Shown here in pieces: positions 7,249 to 12,346 of a stretch of 12,346 bases of DNA. Source of the DNA: JAYQUR01 sp038133505 (lineage in GTDB: Bacteria; Pseudomonadota; Alphaproteobacteria; MPNO01; UBA830). Each line of letters opens with the position of its first letter. Position 1 is the first letter of the stretch. Under the pieces are notes generated by a model. It was not told where the DNA came from, ran no database searches, and saw nothing but the letters and a program-made list of their open reading frames with translations. A program made the position numbers and the translations under genes. The stretch lies in NCBI GenBank assembly GCA_038133505.1, contig JAYPTI010000101.1:1-12346 (forward strand). Reading direction: 5' to 3'.

Positions 7249-7271
7249 GAATCGGCGGGCAAACATAGTAT
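7243..7271 (+). promoter_or_regulatory. Weak promoter candidate for the second cyclase gene
   Basis: TGGACG (7243-7248) and TAGTAT (7266-7271) are 17 bases apart, each matching 4 of 6 positions of the sigma-70-type consensus. The local base composition around aaacatagtatttcc is AT-richer than its surroundings. The gene start at 7318 has AGGGA (7306-7310) seven bases upstream. This is a by-eye match only. Confidence 0.25.
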
Positions 7272-7317
7272 TTCCGGGAGTTTCCGCTGGGCGAGCGGGG
7301 TAGGCAGGGAAGAGTAG

Positions 7318-8028
7318 ATGGACGACAAGCGCGTAATGCGGCGCCTTGCGGCGATCGTGGCGGCCGACGTGGTAGGATACAGCAGGCTGGTCCGGGAGAA
7401 CGAGGGAAATGCGCTTGCGGCCGTCCGGATGCTCCGGACCGGTGTCGTAGAACCGGTCGTCTCCTCTCATGGCGGCCGCGTCGTCAAGACGACGGGAGAC
7501 GGCTTTCTCATCGAATTCGCAAGTGCCGTGGACGCGGTTGAGGCGAGCATGGAGATTCAGCGTTCGCTCGCGGCCGCCCACGACGGGCTCGCTCTCCGGA
7601 TGGGTATCAATTTGGGCGATGTCGTCGTCGACGGAGACGACGTATTCGGGGACGGCGTCAATATCGCCGCCCGTCTCGAGGCGATCGCGGAGCCCGGCAG
7701 CGTCTACGTATCGTCCGGCATTTACGAGCAGGCCGGTGACAAGGTTGATGCGTCGTTCGAGGATATAGGGCCGCAAATCCTCAAGAACATCGACCGGCCG
7801 GTACGGGTCTATGCGATCGGAGGGGCTCCGGCGGCACCCGGTCGGGAAACGGCAGGCGTGCGGGAGCGCGCCGGGCGTCGCCCGGTGATCGCCGTCCTGC
7901 CCTTCACCAACATGAGTCCCGACGCCGACGACGAATATTTTTCGGACGGCCTGACCGAAGACATCATCACGGAGCTTGCCCGCTTCCGGGACTGCCGCGT
8001 CACCGCCCGTAATTCGACCTTTCAGTAA
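7318..8028 (+). CDS. Class III adenylate/guanylate cyclase, N-terminal part of a gene broken by a nonsense codon
   Basis: The first 236 codons of a rhizobial-type cyclase that normally continues through a TolB-like domain into TPR repeats. The cyclase domain spans about residues 8-168: AAIVAADVVGYSRL carries metal ligand Asp17, KTTGDGF carries Asp61, and FGDGVNIAARLE (110-121 region) is typical. It probably converts ATP to cAMP. From about residue 188 (PVIAVLPFTNMSPDADDE) the TolB-like domain begins, then stops at TAA 8026-8028 inside a motif that in relatives reads ARNSSFQYKG. The frame continues unbroken beyond the stop to 9057, so this is one ancestral 579-residue gene with a Tyr-to-stop change. 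The cyclase domain is complete and could work alone. The ATG is supported by AGGGA seven bases upstream. Confidence 0.88.
   Translation: MDDKRVMRRLAAIVAADVVGYSRLVRENEGNALAAVRMLRTGVVEPVVSSHGGRVVKTTGDGFLIEFASAVDAVEASMEIQRSLAAAHDGLALRMGINLGDVVVDGDDVFGDGVNIAARLEAIAEPGSVYVSSGIYEQAGDKVDASFEDIGPQILKNIDRPVRVYAIGGAPAAPGRETAGVRERAGRRPVIAVLPFTNMSPDADDEYFSDGLTEDIITELARFRDCRVTARNSTFQ
8026..8028 (+). other. In-frame nonsense codon splitting the cyclase/TPR gene
   Basis: TAA stands where the family has a Tyr codon (TAT or TAC) in the sequence F-Q-Y-K-G. A single third-base change explains it, and the downstream reading frame and domain content are intact. A sequencing or assembly error, a recent mutation, and a real split gene are all possible. 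Confidence 0.85.
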
Positions 8029-8040
8029 AAGGGGCGAACG

Positions 8041-9057
8041 GTGGACGTCGCACAGGTCGGGCGCGACCTGAATGCCGGATACGTCGTCGAAGGCAGCGTG
8101 CGGCGGTCGGGCAATCGCCTGCGCATCACCGCGCAGCTCATCGAGGCCGGCAGCGGGACGCATTTGTGGGCGGACCGGTTCGACCGGAGCATGGAGGACG
8201 TATTCGACGTCCAGGACGAGGTGACGCAAACGATTGCCGCGATGCTTGGCGTTCGTCTCCAGGGTGCTGCGCTGGAGAGGACCCTTGCGAAAGGAACGTC
8301 CGATCTGGATGCCTACGATTGTTTGCTGCGTGCCAGACGCTTCACCGCAACGCTGGATCCCTCGCTTCACGCGGAGGCGCGCGAGCTCTTGGAGAAGGCG
8401 GTTGAACTAGATCCCGGATATGCGGACGCCTATGCCTTGCTGGCGAACGTCTACCTGGCCGAATACCGGTTCGACTTCAATCCCAGACCGGACCCGATCC
8501 ACCGGGCGTTCGATATGGCGCGAAAGGCTATCGAGCTGGACCCGCAGAATGCCGGAGCGCATTGCTGGATGGCGATCGTTCATTTCTTCAGGCGCGAGAA
8601 CGAGCGCTTCTATGCCGAAGCCGAACGGGCGCTTGCGCTCAACCCGAACGATCCGGAAATCCTCGCCGACGTGGCGCACTATTATGCGTATATCGGCCAG
8701 CCGGAACGCGGCGCGGAGCTGATGACCCAGGCGATTCGCCTCAATCCGCTGCATCCGAGCTGGTATCATTTCACCTTCGCACGACTGCATTTCGAACAGG
8801 AAGATTTCCATGCGGTTCTGACAGATATCGAAAACATCCAGTTGCCCGACTTCTACTGGACACGGATTATCGAAGCGGCGGCGCTCGGCCATCTAGCAGA
8901 AAGAGACCGGGCTGCTGGTGTCATCGAGCGCCTGAAAGATTTGAAACCCGATTTCGATGCGCGTGCCGAACTTCTTAAATGGAACACGGCTTTCGACGAC
9001 GCCGAACATATTCTGGATGGCCTCGAAAAGGCCGGGTTGAAGATCTCGTCAACATAG
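8041..9057 (+). CDS. TolB-like/TPR C-terminal part of the broken cyclase gene
   Basis: Same frame as the upstream cyclase fragment, separated only by TAA and four codons. From GTG 8041 it encodes 338 residues. Residues 1-65 complete the TolB-like (COG5616-type) domain, with GYVVEGSVRRSGNRLRITAQ spanning about 13-32 and THLWADRFDR near 40-49. TPR-like repeats follow, recognisable by A-x-x-L-x-P units: AVELDP, AIELDP, ALALNP and AIRLNP. TPRs normally bind protein partners. AAGGGG (8029-8034) lies 6 bases before GTG, so re-initiation after the TAA is feasible, but the cut falls inside the TolB-like fold. If not re-initiated or read through, this is a pseudogene remnant. Its codon use and lack of further damage argue for a recent or artefactual break. 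Confidence 0.75.
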   Translation: MDVAQVGRDLNAGYVVEGSVRRSGNRLRITAQLIEAGSGTHLWADRFDRSMEDVFDVQDEVTQTIAAMLGVRLQGAALERTLAKGTSDLDAYDCLLRARRFTATLDPSLHAEARELLEKAVELDPGYADAYALLANVYLAEYRFDFNPRPDPIHRAFDMARKAIELDPQNAGAHCWMAIVHFFRRENERFYAEAERALALNPNDPEILADVAHYYAYIGQPERGAELMTQAIRLNPLHPSWYHFTFARLHFEQEDFHAVLTDIENIQLPDFYWTRIIEAAALGHLAERDRAAGVIERLKDLKPDFDARAELLKWNTAFDDAEHILDGLEKAGLKISST

Positions 9058-9064
9058 GGATCGG

Positions 9065-9080
9065 TGCGCAGGCCAGCGCA
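9065..9080. terminator. Small hairpin between convergent genes
   Basis: TGCGC (9065-9069) and GCGCA (9076-9080) form a 5-bp stem with a 6-base loop in the 34-base gap between the TPR gene stop (9055-9057) and the bioA stop (9092-9094). It could serve both strands. There is no T-run on either side, so support is weak. Confidence 0.25.
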
Positions 9081-9091
9081 GCGCGTCTGGT

Positions 9092-10354
9092 CTATATTCT
9101 CCTTGCCGTCCAGCGCGGGAGTATCTCGGCTATTCCGCCGGTAATCGCGGCCAACTCCCCCTCCGAAATCGTCAGCGGCGGCATCGTGTAGATCACGTTG
9201 CCGAACGGGCGTAGCCAGATGCCGGCCTCGACGAACTGCGCTTTGAGCCAGCCGAGATCGTGGAGCTCCGCGACCTCGACCGCGCCGATCGCGCCCTTTA
9301 CCCGCACGTCGACGACGCCGGGCAGGCCGGCGAGCGGCGCGAGATCGCGCGTGAGCGTCTCTTCGATGGCAGCCGACTGCGCGAGGCGGGGCTCGGTTTC
9401 GAACAGGTCGAGCGAGGCGTTTGCAGCGGCGCAGGCCAGCGGGCTCGCCATGTAGGTGGGCCCGTGCATCAGCGCCGCCTCGGGCCGGTCGGACAGGAAC
9501 GCGTCGAAGACGTCGGCGGTCGCCACGGTCGCCGCAAGATTGATCGCGCCGCCGGTCAGCGCCTTGCCGAGGCAGATGATGTCGGGCACCACGTCCGCCT
9601 GCTGGATGGCGAACAGGCTGCCGGCGCGTCCGAAATTGACGGCAATCTCGTCGCAGATCAGCAGCGTGCCGGCGTCGCGCGCCGCATCCGCAATGGTTCG
9701 CAGGACATCGGCATCGTGCATCTTCATGCCGCCCGCGCACTGGACCAGCGGCTCGACGATCACGCCCGCGATCTCGCCCGCGTGCGCCGCCAGCAGATCG
9801 CGCAGCGCCTGTTCGGATGCCGCGTCGCGCGGAATATCCGCGAGAAGCTGCTCGGGAAGATAGCCGCGGAACAGCGCATGCATGCCTTCCTCGGGGTCGG
9901 TCACCGACATGGCGGCCATCGTGTCGCCGTGATAGCCGTGGCGGAAGCTGACGAACTTCGTGCGGCCGGTCTCGCCGCGGTTGATCCAGACCTGTATCGC
10001 CATCTTGAGCGCGACCTCGACGGCGACCGAGCCCGAATCCGCGAAGAAGACGCGCTCCAGCCCGCCCGGCAGCAGCGTCGCGAGGCGCTCCGCAAGCCGC
10101 TCGGCCGGTTCGTGCACCAGCCCGCCGAACATCACGTGCGGCATGTCGCGCAGCTGCTTCTCCATCGCGGCGACGATGTGCGGATGGTTGTAGCCGTGGC
10201 ACGCCGTCCACCAGGACGAGACCGCGTCGATCAGTTCCCGGCCGTCCTCGAGCACGATGCGGCAGCCCTCCGTCCGAGCCGCGCGCAGCGGCGTCGGCGC
10301 ATCGAGCATCTGCGTATAGGGAAGCCAGAGGTGAGGGGTCGGGACGCGGGACAC
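9092..10354 (-). CDS. bioA: Adenosylmethionine-8-amino-7-oxononanoate aminotransferase
   Basis: A PLP enzyme of the cytoplasm that transfers an amino group from S-adenosylmethionine to KAPA, giving 7,8-diaminopelargonate, the second step of biotin ring assembly. The 420 residues show LPYTQM (11-16), SSWWTACHGYNHP (46-58), the substrate-site Trp pair 48-49, FRHGYHGDT (137-145), PLP aspartate Asp235 in CDEIAVNFGR, PLP lysine Lys264 in CLGKALTGG, and MHGPTYMASPLACAAA (296-311). All catalytic residues are present. The best start is GTG 10354, since the L-P-Y-T motif then sits about ten residues in, as in E. coli BioA. It is 4 bases after the bioB stop with only a poorly spaced AGGG, so it is probably translationally coupled in a bioB-bioA operon. 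Class III aminotransferase paralogues exist, but the Trp pair and bio neighbours make this call firm. Confidence 0.96.
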   Translation of the reverse strand: MSRVPTPHLWLPYTQMLDAPTPLRAARTEGCRIVLEDGRELIDAVSSWWTACHGYNHPHIVAAMEKQLRDMPHVMFGGLVHEPAERLAERLATLLPGGLERVFFADSGSVAVEVALKMAIQVWINRGETGRTKFVSFRHGYHGDTMAAMSVTDPEEGMHALFRGYLPEQLLADIPRDAASEQALRDLLAAHAGEIAGVIVEPLVQCAGGMKMHDADVLRTIADAARDAGTLLICDEIAVNFGRAGSLFAIQQADVVPDIICLGKALTGGAINLAATVATADVFDAFLSDRPEAALMHGPTYMASPLACAAANASLDLFETEPRLAQSAAIEETLTRDLAPLAGLPGVVDVRVKGAIGAVEVAELHDLGWLKAQFVEAGIWLRPFGNVIYTMPPLTISEGELAAITGGIAEILPRWTARRI

Positions 10355-10358
10355 GGCC

Positions 10359-11381
10359 CTATTCGGCGGCGGTCTGCGCCGTCTCCGCTGGCATGGGCCG
10401 GACGCCGAGCCGGTCGAACAAGTCGCGGTCGGTATGCTGCGCCGGGTTGCCGGTGGTCAGCAGCGTGTCGCCGTAGAAGATCGAGTTGGCGCCGGCGAGG
10501 AAGCATAGCGCCTGCGTGGCGTCGTCCATCTCCAGCCGGCCGGCCGACAGCCGCACCATCGATTCCGGCATCACGAGGCGCGCCGTCGCGATGGCGCGCA
10601 CCATCTCGAGCGGCTCCAGCGGCGCTACGTTCTCGAGCGGCGTGCCGGGGACGGCGACCAGCATGTTGAGCGGCACGCTCTCCGGATGCGCCGGCAGGGT
10701 CGCGAGCACCTGCAGCATATCGGCGCGGTCCGTTCGCGTCTCGCCCATCCCAAGGATACCGCCGCAGCAGACGTTGATGCCCGCGACTCGGACATTGCCG
10801 AGCGTATCGAGCCGGTCGGCGAAGGTGCGCGTCGAGACGATCTCGCCGTAATAGTCCTCCGACGTGTCGATATTGTGATTGTAGTAGTCGAGCCCGGCAT
10901 CCCGCAGGCGGTCCGCCTGGCCGTCTTCCAGCATGCCGAGCGTGACGCACGTCTCGAGGCCCAGCGCCTTCACCTCTGCGATCATGTCGCAGACGGCATC
11001 CATGTCGCGGTCCTTCGGGCTCCGCCACGCCGCTCCCATGCAGAACCGCGTCGCGCCGGAATCCTTCGCCCTCAGGGCGGCCGCGCGGACCGCGTCGAGC
11101 GACATGAGCTTCTCCGGTTTCACGCCGCTCGCGTCGTTGTAGGCGCTCTGCGAGCAATAGGCGCAGTCTTCCGGGCAGCCGCCCGTCTTGATGCTGAGCA
11201 GCGTCGAGACCTGCACCTCGTTGGCGTCGAAATGCAGCCGGTGCACAGTCTGCGCGGCATGCACGAGGTCGTTGAAGGGGGCATCGATGAGCGCGCGCAC
11301 CTCGGCTTGCGTCCAGTCGTGGCGCGGCGTGCCGTAGACAGCGGCGATATCGGCGGCGGGGTCGGTCGTGAGAATCGTCAT
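10359..11381 (-). CDS. bioB: Biotin synthase (radical SAM)
   Basis: Inserts sulfur into dethiobiotin to make biotin, using a radical-SAM [4Fe-4S] cluster and a sacrificial [2Fe-2S] cluster. Numbering from ATG 11381 (340 residues): Cys69, Cys73 and Cys76 in GGCPEDCAYCSQS are the radical-SAM cysteines. Cys114 (RFCMGAAW), Cys145 (ETCVTLGM), Cys205 (INVCCGGILGMGET) and Arg277 (VRLSAGR) match the second-cluster ligands of E. coli BioB. All are present, so the enzyme should be active. An upstream in-frame ATG at 11408 would add nine residues (MGPAPTIAH) but would overlap the likely promoter, and neither ATG has a Shine-Dalgarno; 11381 is preferred. It is the first gene of a bioB-bioA operon, divergent from bioF. 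Confidence 0.97.
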   Translation of the reverse strand: MTILTTDPAADIAAVYGTPRHDWTQAEVRALIDAPFNDLVHAAQTVHRLHFDANEVQVSTLLSIKTGGCPEDCAYCSQSAYNDASGVKPEKLMSLDAVRAAALRAKDSGATRFCMGAAWRSPKDRDMDAVCDMIAEVKALGLETCVTLGMLEDGQADRLRDAGLDYYNHNIDTSEDYYGEIVSTRTFADRLDTLGNVRVAGINVCCGGILGMGETRTDRADMLQVLATLPAHPESVPLNMLVAVPGTPLENVAPLEPLEMVRAIATARLVMPESMVRLSAGRLEMDDATQALCFLAGANSIFYGDTLLTTGNPAQHTDRDLFDRLGVRPMPAETAQTAAE

Positions 11382-11388
11382 GTGCGCT

Positions 11389-11416
11389 ATAGTAGGGGCC
11401 GGCCCCATTGCGACAA
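11389..11416 (-). promoter_or_regulatory. Probable bioB promoter
   Basis: On the minus strand TTGTCG (11416-11411) and TACTAT (11394-11389) are 16 bases apart. Extended by one base, CTTGTC resembles the alphaproteobacterial CTTGAC box. Transcription would begin about seven bases past the -10 box, at or next to the bioB ATG at 11381, giving a nearly leaderless mRNA. On the plus strand the same bases read TATAGT (11388-11393), a possible -10 for bioF, but no matching -35 is visible. Confidence 0.4.
11395..11406. promoter_or_regulatory. Perfect 12-base palindrome in the bioB/bioF divergent promoter region
   Basis: GGGGCCGGCCCC is a perfect inverted repeat lying between the proposed -35 and -10 boxes of bioB. 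It could be a repressor operator or a chance GC palindrome. It does not match the BirA operator or the BioR box as I know them. Confidence 0.3.
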
Positions 11417-11428
11417 GCGGGATTTCGC

Positions 11429-12346
11429 ATGTCTTCCGAATCGCTCGACCGGTTCGCCCGCGACAAACTCGCCGCGCTCGATGCGCGCGGCATCCGGCGG
11501 ACGGTGCAGGAAACGCACCGGACGGACGCCGTGCGTCTGCGCCGCGGCGGCCGCGAGCTGGTCTCGTTCTGCTGCAACGACTATCTCGGCCTGACCCATC
11601 ATCCGGTCGTCAAACGCGCCGCCGCCGCCGCGATCGAGACCTACGGCGCGGGCGCCGGGGCGTCGCGGCTGATCACGGGCAGCCACCCGCTTTATCGCGG
11701 GCTGGAGGACCGGCTCGCCGCCTTCAAGGGTACCGAAGCCGCCTGCGTGTTCGGCAGCGGCTACATGGCGAATACCGGCATCGTTCCCGCGTTGGCGGGG
11801 CCGGGGGATCTCGTCGTCATCGACGCGCTCGGCCATGCCTCGATGCATATGGGCGCGCGCGCGAGCCGCGCCGATATCGCCTTGTTTTCCCACAACGACC
11901 CGGCCGATCTCGACCGCCTCCTCGCAGACAGGCGCGGCGCGGCGGGCACCTGCCTCGTCGTCACCGAGGGCGTCTTTTCGATGGACGGCGACCGCGCGCC
12001 GCTCGATGCGCTGGCGAAGGTCGCGGCGGCGCACGACGCCTGGCTCATGGCCGACGACGCGCACGGCTTCGGCGTTCTCGGCGGCGGGCGCGGCTCTGCC
12101 TACGAGTTCGATCCCGTGCCCGATATCCCGCTGCAGATGGGCACGCTCTCCAAGGCGGCCGGCGGCTACGGCGCGTTCCTGTGTGCGAGCGAGCCGGTGA
12201 TCGACCTGATCCGCAACCGCGCGCGCAGCCTCGTCTACACCACCGGTCTCCCGCCGGCCGTCGTCGGCGCGGCGGCGGCGGCGCTTGCCGTCATCGAGAA
12301 GGACGCGCCGCGCATCGCTCGGCCGATGGCACATGCGCGCACCTTT
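11429..12346 (+). CDS. bioF: 8-amino-7-oxononanoate synthase (3' end cut by window)
   Basis: A PLP-dependent enzyme that condenses L-alanine with pimeloyl-ACP or pimeloyl-CoA to give KAPA, the first step of biotin ring assembly. The frame is open from ATG 11429 to the right edge, 306 codons, against about 385 for the full protein, so the C-terminus is missing. Visible features are SFCCNDYLGLTHHP (46-59), GAGASRLITGSH (75-86), LEDRLAAFKGTEAA (92-105), stacking His136 in GHASMH, Asp209 and His212 in DDAHGFG, and Lys242 in GTLSKAAGG, which forms the PLP Schiff base; the spacing equals E. coli BioF. GCGGGA about eight bases upstream is a moderate Shine-Dalgarno. It is divergent from bioB with a 47-base gap. 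Related oxoamine synthases (Kbl, HemA) are less likely given the motifs and neighbours. Confidence 0.96.
   Translation, partial: MSSESLDRFARDKLAALDARGIRRTVQETHRTDAVRLRRGGRELVSFCCNDYLGLTHHPVVKRAAAAAIETYGAGAGASRLITGSHPLYRGLEDRLAAFKGTEAACVFGSGYMANTGIVPALAGPGDLVVIDALGHASMHMGARASRADIALFSHNDPADLDRLLADRRGAAGTCLVVTEGVFSMDGDRAPLDALAKVAAAHDAWLMADDAHGFGVLGGGRGSAYEFDPVPDIPLQMGTLSKAAGGYGAFLCASEPVIDLIRNRARSLVYTTGLPPAVVGAAAAALAVIEKDAPRIARPMAHARTF

Noticed and set aside
11385..11394. BioR-type operator around CTATAG
   Set aside because: Only about half of the positions of the TTATCTATAA box match, and there is no bioR gene in the window.
11382..11408. Upstream ATG (11408) as the bioB start
   Set aside because: It adds only MGPAPTIAH, has no ribosome site, and would place the likely promoter inside the gene.
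9260..11594. Plus-strand open frames opposite bioA and bioB
   Set aside because: Shadow frames without motifs; the minus strand encodes unmistakable BioA and BioB.
11387..12334. 315-residue minus-strand open frame opposite bioF
   Set aside because: Antisense shadow of bioF, whose PLP motifs are all on the plus strand.

Overview
The window is high-GC, densely coded bacterial chromosome. It looks like an alphaproteobacterium (Hyphomicrobiales/Rhodospirillales-like), judging from GC-rich third codon positions, class III cyclase genes with TPR or ATPase tails, and the style of the biotin genes. A run of ten N at 4013-4022 shows a draft assembly, possibly a metagenome bin. There are nine coding regions plus one break point. 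No stretch over 300 bases lacks a gene, and I see no RNA gene, transposon or CRISPR array. The genes at both window edges are cut off.

Left part (1-3949, minus strand): a large SAM-domain / class III nucleotide cyclase / AAA-type ATPase / TPR signalling protein runs off the left edge. Upstream of it is a complete LLM-class (luciferase-like, limonene-monooxygenase-like) flavin-dependent oxidoreductase. A roughly 100-base AT-rich divergent intergenic region follows and holds the assembly gap, flanked by a 13-base direct repeat.

Centre (4051-7225, plus strand): a tight three-gene operon encodes a succinyl-CoA-synthetase-like beta subunit (TTG start), the matching alpha subunit (ATGA overlap), and an acyl-CoA-dehydrogenase-fold flavoprotein (2-base spacing). 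The flavoprotein lacks the catalytic glutamate at both positions used by the family, having Gln238 and Gly358. That Gln/Gly pair, with the same 120-residue spacing, is what I recall for 3-sulfinopropionyl-CoA desulfinase (AcdDPN7) of Advenella mimigardefordensis. In that organism a succinyl-CoA synthetase makes the CoA ester. The operon is therefore a candidate route that activates a carboxylate, possibly a sulfinate such as 3-sulfinopropionate, and processes it without dehydrogenation. This is the most interesting hypothesis in the window and it is unproven.

Next (7318-9057, plus strand): a second class III cyclase gene of the cyclase / TolB-like / TPR type is split by one in-frame TAA (8026-8028) where homologues normally have a Tyr codon. 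A Shine-Dalgarno-like AAGGGG and a GTG lie just after the stop.

Right part (9092-12346): biotin synthesis genes. bioB and bioA lie on the minus strand (4-base spacing). bioF is divergent on the plus strand and runs off the right edge. The 47-base bioB/bioF gap holds a promoter-like element, which would make bioB nearly leaderless, and a perfect 12-base palindrome. BioF (KAPA synthase), BioA (DAPA aminotransferase) and BioB (biotin synthase) are the first, second and last of the four ring-assembly steps; bioD is not in the window.
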